From assembly GCA_050743385.1 (NCBI GenBank), contig JBOGFJ010000261.1:1-16761 (forward strand): 16,761 nucleotides of DNA. The letters run 5' to 3'. Origin of the DNA: JACDBD01 sp050743385 (GTDB lineage: Bacteria; Actinomycetota; Acidimicrobiia; IMCC26256; JACDBD01). Below, one piece after another: positions 7,125-14,227 of the stretch. The translations under genes were made by a program, and so were the position numbers. The notes below the pieces were generated by a model. It did not search any database and was not told the DNA's origin. It worked only from the letters and a program-made list of their open reading frames with translations. Each line of letters opens with the position of its first letter. The stretch's first letter is position 1.

Positions 7125-8026
7125 AATGCCGGGTGTGCAGGGGACCGGCGGTCATCGACGTACGCCGGCACAACGCCGGCTTCTGCGCCGAGCACTTCGT
7201 GCACCACTGCCGTGAGCAGGTCCGGCGGGCGATCAAGGAGCACGACATGCTCCATCCGGGCGAACGCGTCCTCGTCGCGGTGTCGGGCGGGAAGGATTCC
7301 CTCGCGCTCTGGGACGTGCTGGTAGCGCTCGGCTACGACGCCGACGGCCTCTACCTCGGCCTCGGGATCGGCGAGTACTCCGACCACTCCGGTGACGCCG
7401 CCCGCGCGTACGCGGTGGAGCGTGACCGCAAGCTCCACGAGGTCGATCTCGCGGCCGACTACGGATACGACATCCCCGGCGCGGCTGCTACCACGCGCCG
7501 GGCGCCGTGCGGGGCATGCGGCCTCTCGAAGCGCCACCTGTTCAACCGCGTCGCGATCGAGCGCGGCTACGACGTCGTCGCGACCGGTCACAACCTCGAC
7601 GACGAGGCAGCGGTCCTCCTCGGCAACGTCATGCGGTGGGAAACCGAATACCTCGGCCGCCAGCACCCGGTGCTGCCGGCGACGCCCGGGTTCGCGCGCA
7701 AGGTCAAGCCCCTGATCCGCCTCGGTGAGCGTGAGATGGCCGCGTACTGCGTGCTCGAGGGCATCGACTACATCGTGGAGGAGTGCCCGATGGCGGTCGG
7801 GAACCGCCACCTCGGCTACAAGGAGGCGCTCAACGCGCTCGAGGATCGGTCGCCGGGCACCAAAGCAGCGTTCGTGTTCGGGTTCCTCGACCGAGCGCAA
7901 CCGCGCTTCACCGGCGAGGCGCGCAAGGAGCGGGAGACCTTGGGCGAGTGTGCCGTGTGCGGTTCGCCCACCACCGGCGACGTGTGTGCGTTCTGTCGCC
8001 TTCGCGAACGCGCGAGCGGAGCCTGA
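7121..8026 (+). CDS. ttuA: tRNA-5-methyluridine(54) 2-sulfurtransferase TtuA
   Basis: The 301-residue protein is a PP-loop tRNA thiolase of the TtuA/TtcA group. An N-terminal zinc site (C3, C6, C22, H25) is followed by the ATP-pyrophosphatase loop VAVSGGKDS (52-60). Three cysteines, C130, C133 and C222, come next, and a second zinc site closes the protein (C277, C280, C289, C292). In Thermus TtuA, cysteines at equivalent places hold a catalytic [4Fe-4S] cluster, and the enzyme adenylates U54 before transferring sulfur from TtuB. All needed residues are present and the length is normal. GTG at 7121 is fixed by the need for C3 and C6. It is coupled to ttuB by GTGA and to trmI by TGATG, so the three make one expression unit acting on the tRNA T-loop. 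Confidence 0.94.
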   Translation: MKCRVCRGPAVIDVRRHNAGFCAEHFVHHCREQVRRAIKEHDMLHPGERVLVAVSGGKDSLALWDVLVALGYDADGLYLGLGIGEYSDHSGDAARAYAVERDRKLHEVDLAADYGYDIPGAAATTRRAPCGACGLSKRHLFNRVAIERGYDVVATGHNLDDEAAVLLGNVMRWETEYLGRQHPVLPATPGFARKVKPLIRLGEREMAAYCVLEGIDYIVEECPMAVGNRHLGYKEALNALEDRSPGTKAAFVFGFLDRAQPRFTGEARKERETLGECAVCGSPTTGDVCAFCRLRERASGA

Positions 8027-8808
8027 TGGGTAGGGCCTTGGTCGCGGGCGACCGCGTGCTGCTCGTCGACGCCAAGCGCCGCCGCCACCTCGTGACGCTC
8101 GCCCCGGGCGGCGAGTTCCACACGCACGCGGGTGTGCTCGACCACGAGACGCTGATCGGGCGCGAGGAGGGGGTGACCGTCCGGACGTCGCTGGGGGCGC
8201 GGTTGGTGGCGGTACGACCGACGCTCGCCGAGTACGTCCTCAAGATGCCCCGTGGAGCGCAGGTCATCTATCCCAAGGACCTCGGCCCGATCCTGATCCT
8301 CGCCGACGTGTTCCCCGGTGCGCGCGTCCTCGAGTCGGGAGTCGGCTCGGGGGCGCTCACGGCAACGTTGCTACGGGCCGTCGGCCCCGAAGGGCACGTG
8401 ACCGGGTACGAGATCCGGGAGGAGTTCGCCGAGAGGGCACGGCACAACGTCGACGGGTTCCTCGGCCCCGGGCAGCCGCTCGACCTGAAGGTGCGCGATG
8501 TCTACGCGGGGATCGATGCGGTGGGTCTCGACCGGGTGCTGCTCGACCTGCCGGAACCGTGGCGGGCGGTGAAGCATGCCGAGGCGGCGCTGCATCCGGG
8601 CGGCATCCTGCTCGCTTACCTGCCGACGATCGGGCAGGTCGCGCGTCTGCGGGAAGAGCTGGCATCGTCGACGTTCGGGATGGCCGACACGGTCGAGGTG
8701 CTCCAGCGCGGATGGCACGTCGACGGTCAGTCGGTGCGACCCGACCACCGGATGGTTGCCCACACGGGCTTCCTCACCCACGCGCGCCTCCTCGCGCCGG
8801 AGGCGTAG
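8026..8808 (+). CDS. trmI: tRNA (adenine-58-N1)-methyltransferase TrmI
   Basis: This 260-residue class I SAM-dependent methyltransferase makes m1A58 in the tRNA T-loop. It has the small N-terminal beta domain (1-65) and the linker YVLKMPRGAQVIYPKDLG (70-87). The SAM-binding loop VLESGVGSGALT is at 101-112, the acidic strand end GYEIREE at 127-133, and the motif LLDLPEPW at 172-179 with D174 expected in the active site. The C-terminal strands (RPDHRMVAHTGFLTHARLL) complete the fold. ATG at 8026 shares one base with the ttuA stop and follows GGAG. In Mycobacterium tuberculosis the TrmI gene also lies close to mpa, so its position near the proteasome locus is a known actinobacterial pattern. Joint action with TtuA is discussed as a finding. 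Confidence 0.95.
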   Translation: MGRALVAGDRVLLVDAKRRRHLVTLAPGGEFHTHAGVLDHETLIGREEGVTVRTSLGARLVAVRPTLAEYVLKMPRGAQVIYPKDLGPILILADVFPGARVLESGVGSGALTATLLRAVGPEGHVTGYEIREEFAERARHNVDGFLGPGQPLDLKVRDVYAGIDAVGLDRVLLDLPEPWRAVKHAEAALHPGGILLAYLPTIGQVARLREELASSTFGMADTVEVLQRGWHVDGQSVRPDHRMVAHTGFLTHARLLAPEA

Positions 8809-8871
8809 GTGCGTGCGAGCCTGCGGGGAGGGGACGGGCAGCGCCGGTCCCCGGACTGCCGGGAGCGCTGA

Positions 8872-10050
8872 GTGAGCCCGCTCGACGTGATGCTCGGGCT
8901 CGCGATGGCGGGGGCGGCGTACGGCGGCTACCGGCTCGGATTCGTCACCCGCGCCCTGTCGTGGGCCGGCCTGGCCGCCGGTGTCGCGATCGCGGTGGTC
9001 GTCGTCGACGACCTCGTCAACGCCCTCAGCGGCGAGCCCGCCCGCAGCCGCCTCCTCGCGGCGGTGGCCTTCGTGTTCGTGTTGGCGATGCTCGGCCAGA
9101 CCGCCGGTTACGCGGCCAGCGCGGCGTTGCGCGGGCGTCTCCCGCAGCAGGACGGGTTGCACCGGGGCGACCGGCTCGCCGGAGCCGCGACCGGGGTCGT
9201 AGGGGTGCTGGTGGCGTTGTGGCTACTCGTTCCCGCGTTGACGAGCGCGCCCGGTTGGCCGGCCGAGGCCGCGCGCGACTCGAGCATCGTCCGCTTCGTC
9301 AACCGGGTCGCACCCGCGCCGCCGCCCGCCGCACGCGCGCTGGGCCGGCTCGTGGGCGAGGCGCCCTTCCCGGAGGTCTTCGAGGCCTTCGACGGCCCCG
9401 AGGACGTGGGGCAGGCGCCCACCGGGGGTCTCGCCGCCGACGTCTCGGCACGCGTCGAGGCGTCGGTGGTCAAGGTCGAGGGGCAGGCGTGCGACCAGAT
9501 CCAGAACGGCAGCGGGTTCGTCGCCGCCGACGACACGATCGTGACCAACGCGCACGTCGTGGCGGGCGAGCATCGGACGATGGTGGAGACGAACGACGGT
9601 CGGCGCCTGGCCGCGGTCGTGGTCGCGTTCGATCCCGCTCGCGACCTCGCGATCCTTCAGGTCGAAGATGTCGATCGCGCCCCGCTGGAGCGCGCCGGCG
9701 CGAGTGAAGGGGACACGGGAGCGGTGTACGGCCATCCGGGCGGTGGTGCGCTCCGGGCCGCGCCCGCACGCATCGCCGAGGTTGTGACCGCCGGCGGCAC
9801 CGACATCTACCGCACCGATCGCACCGATCGGAGCGTGTTCGTCCTCGCGGCGGACTTGGCGCCGGGCGATTCGGGCGGCCCGCTCGTCGATCTCGAGGGC
9901 CGGGTCGTCGGGGTGGCGTTCGCGGTCGACCCCGGTCAGCCGGGAACGGCCTACGCCCTGACGGGGGAGGAGCTCGAGGCTGTGCTCGGGCCCGCGCTGG
10001 CGTCGGGCGCAGAGGCGGCGGTCGAGACCGGGCCGTGTCTCGTGGGGTGA
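8872..10050 (+). CDS. MarP-like membrane serine protease (CvpA membrane domain plus trypsin-like domain)
   Basis: This 392-residue protein has about four N-terminal transmembrane helices of the CvpA/colicin V-production type (about 4-20, 28-48, 60-85, 103-124). A linker and an extracytoplasmic chymotrypsin-fold protease follow. The catalytic triad is visible: H228 in TNAHVV, D258 in DPARDLAIL and S334 in APGDSGGPLVD. C207 and C389 flank the protease domain like the disulfide pair of mycobacterial MarP (Rv3671c), a periplasmic protease needed for acid and oxidative stress resistance. That role here is inferred from architecture. GTG at 8872 follows GGGAGC and begins the first helix. The 63-bp gap after trmI leaves operon membership open. 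It converges on the ferredoxin gene. Confidence 0.9.
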   Translation: MSPLDVMLGLAMAGAAYGGYRLGFVTRALSWAGLAAGVAIAVVVVDDLVNALSGEPARSRLLAAVAFVFVLAMLGQTAGYAASAALRGRLPQQDGLHRGDRLAGAATGVVGVLVALWLLVPALTSAPGWPAEAARDSSIVRFVNRVAPAPPPAARALGRLVGEAPFPEVFEAFDGPEDVGQAPTGGLAADVSARVEASVVKVEGQACDQIQNGSGFVAADDTIVTNAHVVAGEHRTMVETNDGRRLAAVVVAFDPARDLAILQVEDVDRAPLERAGASEGDTGAVYGHPGGGALRAAPARIAEVVTAGGTDIYRTDRTDRSVFVLAADLAPGDSGGPLVDLEGRVVGVAFAVDPGQPGTAYALTGEELEAVLGPALASGAEAAVETGPCLVG

Positions 10051-10062
10051 TCCACCGGGGAG

Positions 10063-10084
10063 GGGGCCGGCTCTGCCGGCGCCC
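10063..10084. terminator. GC-rich hairpin between convergent genes
   Basis: GCCGGC (10066-10071) and GCCGGC (10075-10080) form a 6-bp stem with a TCT loop. GGG and CCC extend it past one bulged base. It lies 13 nt after the MarP-like stop and between two convergent genes. No T-run follows, so intrinsic termination is only possible, not shown. Confidence 0.35.
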
Positions 10085-10102
10085 GGCCAGCCAGAATTGC
10101 GC

Positions 10103-10133
10103 GGAGCGGCGAGCGAAGCGAGCGCGACCAGAA
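10103..10133 (+). repeat. Dispersed 31-bp repeat, copy 1
   Basis: This segment contains GAGCGAAGCGAGCGCGACC and is identical over 31 bp to the reverse complement of 16231-16261. The match stops exactly at both ends. It sits two bases from the ferredoxin stop and 52 bp after the MarP-like stop. It includes the heptamer GCGAAGC, known from model studies to form an unusually stable mini-hairpin as single-stranded DNA. Confidence 0.85.
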
Positions 10134-10135
10134 AG

Positions 10136-10372
10136 TCAGTCGACCTCGATGAAGATGCACTCGCCCGGGCACTCCTCGGCCGACTCGATGACGGCCTCTT
10201 CCTGGCCCGCAGGAACATTGGCGAGCCCCTCGGCGCCACCGGGCTTCTCGAAGACCTTGCTGCCTTCCTTCACGTACGCGAGCCCGTCGTCGAGCAGGGT
10301 GAACACGTCGGGCGCGATCTCCTCGCAGAGCCCGTCACCGGTGCAGAGGTCTTGGTCGATCCAGACCTTCAT
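10136..10372 (-). CDS. Small ferredoxin, single [3Fe-4S]/[4Fe-4S] cluster type
   Basis: The 78-residue protein opens MKVWIDQDLCTGDGLCEE and closes AEECPGECIFIEVD. C10, C16 and the CP-type C68 are standard cluster ligands. The position usually held by the second cysteine is D13 (CxxDxxC), as in Pyrococcus ferredoxin, which can hold a three- or four-iron cluster. It is a cytoplasmic single-electron carrier; small ferredoxins of this kind often serve cytochromes P450 or other oxidoreductases, none of which is nearby. The ATG at 10372 is chosen because GAGGA precedes it and the promoter would start RNA near 10432, which excludes the upstream in-frame ATG at 10435. It is transcribed away from arc. 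Confidence 0.92.
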   Translation of the reverse strand: MKVWIDQDLCTGDGLCEEIAPDVFTLLDDGLAYVKEGSKVFEKPGGAEGLANVPAGQEEAVIESAEECPGECIFIEVD

Positions 10373-10393
10373 CGTGGCGTCCTCGCTTCCGGC

Positions 10394-10423
10394 CTCGAAG
10401 AAGACTTCCTCGAAGAAGACTTC
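10394..10423. repeat. Perfect 15-bp tandem duplication in the ferredoxin leader
   Basis: CTCGAAGAAGACTTC occurs twice head to tail (10394-10408 and 10409-10423). It lies between the predicted ferredoxin transcription start and its ribosome binding site, so it is expected in the 5' untranslated RNA. Because 15 is a multiple of three it would also keep frame if translated. Confidence 0.9.
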
Positions 10424-10438
10424 GGGGGAACGCACACC

Positions 10439-10467
10439 AGCCTATGGCGGGTCCCGGCCGGCGTCAA
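10439..10467 (-). promoter_or_regulatory. Sigma70-like promoter of the ferredoxin gene
   Basis: On the minus strand, TTGACG (10467-10462) and TAGGCT (10444-10439) are separated by exactly 17 bp. This is the best promoter match in the window. RNA would start near 10432, giving a leader of about 60 nt that includes the 15-bp tandem repeat. Confidence 0.65.
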
Positions 10468-10549
10468 TTTCTGAAGCCGTCATAGGATAAATGACAGGAG
10501 ACCCCTCCAACACGGGGATACTTGCCCCGATCGGCGATGAGGCCGGGTG

Positions 10550-10555
10550 TAGTGT
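10550..10555 (+). promoter_or_regulatory. Candidate -10 box for arc
   Basis: TAGTGT lies 50 nt before the GTG of arc and fits the TAnnnT pattern. The nearest -35-like sequence, TTGCCC at 10522-10527, is 22 bp away, which is too far for a standard promoter. A weaker alternative is GATACT at 10517-10522 with ATGACA at 10491-10496. The actual start is unresolved. Confidence 0.3.
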
Positions 10556-10605
10556 CCCGAAACGAGCCCACGTCGACGGACAACGGGCGACGGAGGTGTG
10601 ACCCC

Positions 10606-12360
10606 GTGGCTTCGGAGCACGAGCGACGGCTCGGCGAGTACGAGCGCCAGGTCGGCGACCTGCAGCAGCAGCTCAAGGCGCTCGAGGAGGAGGTCGTGGT
10701 CCTCCGCCGCCGTCTCCAGGACGCCCCCAAGCGCGTGCGCACGCTCGAGGAACGTCTCCTCGAGACGAAGGGTCAGCTGGCCCAGGCCGTCTCCCAGAAC
10801 GAGAAGCTCTCGGCGACCCTGCGCGAGGCACGTGAGCACATCGGCGCGCTGCGCGAGGAGGTCGAGAAGCTCACGATGCCGCCGTCGGCCTACGGCACCT
10901 TCCTGGCCGCGAACGACGACGGCACCGTCGACGTGTTCACTGCCGGCCGGAAGATGCGCGTCGCCCTCCACCCCGAGCTCGAGGTCGACACGCTCGAGCG
11001 GGGCCAGGAGGTCGTGCTCAACGAGTCGCTCAATGTCGTGCTCGCGCGCGGGCCCGAGGCCGCGGGCGAGGTCGTCACCATCAAGGAGCTGCTCTCCGAC
11101 GGGCGGCGCGCCCTCGTCGTCGGTCGCGCCGACGAGGAACGGGTGTGCGAGCTGGCCACATCGCTGGTCGGCGAGCGGCTGCGCGCCGGTGACCACCTGC
11201 TGCTCGACAGCCGCTCCGGGCTCCTCGTCGAGCGTCTGCCGCGACCCGAGGTCGAGGAGCTCGTGCTCGAGGAGGTGCCCGACGTCACCTACACCGACGT
11301 GGGCGGGCTCGACGACCAGATCGACCAGATCCAGGACGCGGTCGAGCTGCCGTACCTCTACGCGGAGATGTTCCACGAGCACCAGCTCCAGCCGCCCAAG
11401 GGGATCCTCCTGTACGGCCCACCGGGATGCGGCAAGACCCTCATCGCCAAGGCGGTCGCGAACTCGCTCGCCAAGCGCGTCGCCGAGAAGACCGGCAGCG
11501 ACACCACCCGGTCGTACTTCCTCAACATCAAGGGGCCGGAGCTCCTCAACAAGTACGTCGGTGAGACCGAGCGCCAGATCCGGCTGATCTTCCAGCGTGC
11601 GCGCGAGAAGTCGGAGGAGGGCGTGCCCGTCATCGTCTTCTTCGACGAGATGGACTCGCTCTTCCGGACGCGCGGCTCGGGCATCTCGTCCGACATCGAG
11701 AGCACGATCGTGCCGCAGCTCCTCGCCGAGATCGACGGCGTGGAGAGTCTGAAGAACGTCATCGTCATCGGCGCGTCGAACCGCGAAGACCTGATCGACC
11801 CGGCGATCCTCCGGCCCGGCCGGCTCGACGTGAAGATCAAGATCGAACGGCCCGACGACGACAGCGCCCGCCAGATCTTCGCCCGCTACCTCACGACCGC
11901 CCTGCCGATCTCCGGAGACGAGACCAAGGCGCATGGCAGCGCAGACGGCGCGGTGAAGGCGATGATCGACGCCGCCGTCGCACGCATGTACGAGACCGAA
12001 GAGTCCAACCGGTTCCTCGAGGTCACGTACCAGAACGGCGACAAGGAGGTCCTCTTCTTCAAGGACTTCGCGTCGGGCGCCATGATCGAGAACATCGTGC
12101 GGCGCTCGAAGAAGCTGTCGATCAAACGGCAGATCTCGGGCGGTGAACGCGGGATCAGCACCGACGATCTGTTGGCGTCGATCCGCCAGGAGTTCCGCGA
12201 GCACGAAGACCTCCCCAACACCACCAACCCCGACGACTGGGCAAAGATCTCGGGGAAGAAGGGCGAACGCATCGTGTTCGTGCGCACCCTGCTGGGCGAG
12301 GGCGACGACGCGACCGGCGGACGCCAGATCGAGCGCGTCACCACGGGCCAGTACCTCTAG
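10606..12360 (+). CDS. arc: Proteasome-associated AAA ATPase ARC/Mpa
   Basis: This 584-residue protein unfolds pupylated substrates and feeds them into the 20S proteasome. An N-terminal coiled coil (about 5-85, rich in LEEE/LRRRL heptads) would capture Pup. Tandem OB domains (about 90-225) form the ring. The AAA module has Walker A GPPGCGKT (271-278), Walker B VIVFFDEMDSL (D347, E348), sensor GASNRED and the arginine-rich AILRPGRLD. The C-terminal tail ends GQYL, matching the tail with penultimate Tyr that opens the proteasome gate in Mpa. GTG at 10606 is chosen because GGAGGTG (10592-10598) sits 7 nt before it and the coiled coil begins there; the frame stays open upstream to an ATG at 10522. 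It is followed by dop after 73 bp. Confidence 0.97.
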   Translation: MASEHERRLGEYERQVGDLQQQLKALEEEVVVLRRRLQDAPKRVRTLEERLLETKGQLAQAVSQNEKLSATLREAREHIGALREEVEKLTMPPSAYGTFLAANDDGTVDVFTAGRKMRVALHPELEVDTLERGQEVVLNESLNVVLARGPEAAGEVVTIKELLSDGRRALVVGRADEERVCELATSLVGERLRAGDHLLLDSRSGLLVERLPRPEVEELVLEEVPDVTYTDVGGLDDQIDQIQDAVELPYLYAEMFHEHQLQPPKGILLYGPPGCGKTLIAKAVANSLAKRVAEKTGSDTTRSYFLNIKGPELLNKYVGETERQIRLIFQRAREKSEEGVPVIVFFDEMDSLFRTRGSGISSDIESTIVPQLLAEIDGVESLKNVIVIGASNREDLIDPAILRPGRLDVKIKIERPDDDSARQIFARYLTTALPISGDETKAHGSADGAVKAMIDAAVARMYETEESNRFLEVTYQNGDKEVLFFKDFASGAMIENIVRRSKKLSIKRQISGGERGISTDDLLASIRQEFREHEDLPNTTNPDDWAKISGKKGERIVFVRTLLGEGDDATGGRQIERVTTGQYL

Positions 12361-12421
12361 AGCACCCACCGACGCTGCAACCTGCGCTTTTGCGGTCGCG
12401 GGGAAGCGGAGGGACGGCGGG

Positions 12422-12427
12422 TAGGCT
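12422..12427 (+). promoter_or_regulatory. TAGGCT box immediately before dop
   Basis: TAGGCT ends 6 nt before the GTG of dop. If it is a -10 box the RNA would start at or next to the GTG, giving a leaderless message, which is common in actinobacteria. No good ribosome binding site lies between the box and the start. No -35 box was found at the standard distance. Confidence 0.45.
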
Positions 12428-12433
12428 GAGCGG

Positions 12434-13921
12434 GTGGCGGTACCCAAGGTCTGCGGAATCGAGACCGAGTACGGCGTCGCGCTGCGAGGCGCAGCCGATG
12501 CCAACCCGGTGCTCGCCTCCTCGATGCTCATCAACGGCTACGTCGAGCACCGCAAGGTCGGCTGGGACTTCGAGGATGAATCGCCCGGGCGCGACGCCCG
12601 CGGATTCGCGCGCGAGGGCGCGGCACCGCCGGAGATCGAAACCCATCTCGTCAACACCGTGCTCACCAACGGTGCCCGCTACTACGTCGATCACGCCCAT
12701 CCCGAGTACTCGACGCCCGAGTGCGCCGACGCGCTCGAGCTCGTGTGTGCCGACAAGGCGGGGGAGCGGATCCTGGCCCGCTCGATGCAGGCGGCCCGGC
12801 GGCTCTTGGGCTCGGGCCAGGAGGTCGTGGTCTACAAGAACAACTCCGACGGCAAGGGCAACTCGTACGGCTGTCACGAGAACTATCTCGTCGACCGGGC
12901 GGTGCCGTTCGCCACGCTGGTGCGGCATCTCCTCCCGTGGTTCATCACCCGGCAGGTCTTCACGGGCGCCGGGAAGGTCGGGGGCGAGAACGGCACCGGG
13001 GTCACCGCTTACCAGCTGAGCCAGCGGGCCGACTTCTTCGAGGAGGAGGTCGGGCTCGAGACGACACTGAAGCGCCCGATCGTCAACACGCGCGACGAAC
13101 CCCACGCCGATCCGCAGAAGTACCGGCGCCTCCACGTCATCGTGGGCGACGCGAACCTGTGCGAGGTCGCCACGTTCCTGAAGGTGGGCACGACCGCGAT
13201 CGTCCTGGCGATGATCGAGGACGATTTCATCGACAAGGACTACTCCATCGTGGCGCCGGTGCCGGCGATGCGCACCGTTTCGCACGACCCGACTTGCCGC
13301 GCGACCGTCGAGCTCGTCGACGGCGGGCACACCACCGCGGTCGAGCTCCAGTGGGAGTTCCTCCGGCTGGCGCAGAAGTACGCCGACGAGACCGGCCTCG
13401 AGCTCTGTGGCGGGGAAGCGGTCGGCCAGCAGGTGCTGGAGCGCTGGGAAGCGACCTTGGCGGCGCTCGAGCGCGACCCGCTCACCCTCGACGGCCAGCT
13501 CGACTGGGTCACGAAGCTGCAGTTGCTCGACGCATACCGCGAGCGCGACGGCATCGCGTGGGACGATTCGAAGCTGGCGCTGCTCGACCTCCAGTACCAC
13601 GACGTGCGGCCCGACCGATCGCTGTACGAACGGCTTGTACGGGCGGGTAAGGTCGAGCGGTTGGTCGAGGAGGATGATGTGACGACCGCGATGACCGAGC
13701 CCACGCCCAGCACCCGGGCATACTTCCGGGGCCAGTGCCTGGCCCGGTGGGCCGACGCGGTCGTCGCCGCCAATTGGGACAGTCTCATCCTCGACGTGGG
13801 GAGCGACCCGCTGCGGCGCATCCCGATGATGGAGCCGCTGCGGGGAACGCGCGAGCACGTCGAGTCGTTGTTCGAGGAGTGCACGTCACCCGCCGAGCTC
13901 GTCGCTCGGCTGGCGTCGTAG
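12434..13921 (+). CDS. dop: Pup deamidase/depupylase Dop
   Basis: The 495-residue enzyme belongs to the glutamine synthetase-like Dop/PafA family. It shows the ATP/Mg-binding start GIETEYG (8-14), the segment WDFEDESPGRDARGF (44-58) of the Dop-type loop, and TNGARYYVDHAHPEYS (78-93) with D86 at the place of the catalytic aspartate. KNNSDGKGNSYGCHENYL, VGLETTLKRPIVNTRDEPHAD and YRRLHVIVGDANL follow. The last two and the early loop fit Dop rather than the ligase PafA. Dop cleaves the isopeptide bond between Pup and lysine and deamidates Pup ending in Gln. Because Pup here already ends in Glu, its expected task is depupylation. The GTG start follows a TAGGCT box by 6 nt. The pup gene starts 27 bp after the stop, so dop and pup are probably co-transcribed. 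Confidence 0.96.
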   Translation: MAVPKVCGIETEYGVALRGAADANPVLASSMLINGYVEHRKVGWDFEDESPGRDARGFAREGAAPPEIETHLVNTVLTNGARYYVDHAHPEYSTPECADALELVCADKAGERILARSMQAARRLLGSGQEVVVYKNNSDGKGNSYGCHENYLVDRAVPFATLVRHLLPWFITRQVFTGAGKVGGENGTGVTAYQLSQRADFFEEEVGLETTLKRPIVNTRDEPHADPQKYRRLHVIVGDANLCEVATFLKVGTTAIVLAMIEDDFIDKDYSIVAPVPAMRTVSHDPTCRATVELVDGGHTTAVELQWEFLRLAQKYADETGLELCGGEAVGQQVLERWEATLAALERDPLTLDGQLDWVTKLQLLDAYRERDGIAWDDSKLALLDLQYHDVRPDRSLYERLVRAGKVERLVEEDDVTTAMTEPTPSTRAYFRGQCLARWADAVVAANWDSLILDVGSDPLRRIPMMEPLRGTREHVESLFEECTSPAELVARLAS

Positions 13922-13948
13922 GCAGGCGAGCTCGGGAGTCAGTGCGTC

Positions 13949-14143
13949 ATGGCTGAGAGAGAACGCAAGCAGAAGCAGGCGCCCAGGGAACGGGTCGAGG
14001 AAGACGTTGAGGTCGCGGCGCCCACGAAGCAGGGCGAAGAGCTCAAGGAAGAGCTCGACGATCTGCTCGACGAGATCGACTCCGTGCTCGAGGAGAACGC
14101 CGAGGACTTCGTGAGGAACTATGTACAAAAAGGGGGAGAGTAG
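13949..14143 (+). CDS. pup: Prokaryotic ubiquitin-like protein Pup (GGE form)
   Basis: The 64-residue protein has the charged, disordered N-terminal half and the conserved helix region ELKEELDDLLDEIDSVLEEN that binds the ARC coiled coil. It ends DFVRNYVQKGGE. The terminal Gly-Gly-Glu is encoded directly, so the gamma-carboxylate needed for ligation to substrate lysines exists without deamidation. Many actinobacteria encode GGQ instead. The last codons run through A5G5 (14127-14136), unusual in this GC-rich DNA. The ATG follows GGGAG (13934-13938) by 10 nt. A strong terminator follows the stop. Confidence 0.97.
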   Translation: MAERERKQKQAPRERVEEDVEVAAPTKQGEELKEELDDLLDEIDSVLEENAEDFVRNYVQKGGE

Positions 14144-14153
14144 AACGCGTTCT
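14142..14153. repeat. 12-bp perfect palindrome at the pup stop codon
   Basis: AGAACGCGTTCT is fully self-complementary, begins inside the TAG stop of pup and lies 18 bp before the terminator stem. It could be an operator-like site or a small RNA hairpin; its function is unknown. Confidence 0.5.
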
Positions 14154-14171
14154 CTTTCCCGTGACGTCATG

Positions 14172-14200
14172 GTGCCCGCCGCGAGGCGGGCACTTTCGTT
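14172..14200 (+). terminator. Rho-independent terminator after pup
   Basis: GTGCCCGCC (14172-14180) and GGCGGGCAC (14185-14193) form a perfect 9-bp stem with a GCGA loop, followed by the T-rich TTTCGTT. It would end or reduce transcription from dop-pup before the nuclease gene and prcBA. Confidence 0.85.
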
Positions 14201-14227
14201 GTCACACCCCCGCATCAGAATCGAGCG

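Noticed and set aside
10480..12534. A 684-codon open frame on the minus strand opposite arc
   Set aside because: It mirrors the arc codons and shows repetitive Leu/Val/Asp/Glu-rich sequence with no recognisable fold, while the plus strand encodes a full-length ATPase.
12338..13858. A 506-codon open frame on the minus strand opposite dop
   Set aside because: It is a composition shadow of dop, with no motif, ribosome binding site or promoter supporting it.
12434..13921. Possible identification as the Pup ligase PafA
   Set aside because: The segment WDFEDESPGRDARGF and the RPIVNTRDEPHAD region fit Dop. No second member of the family is present in the window.
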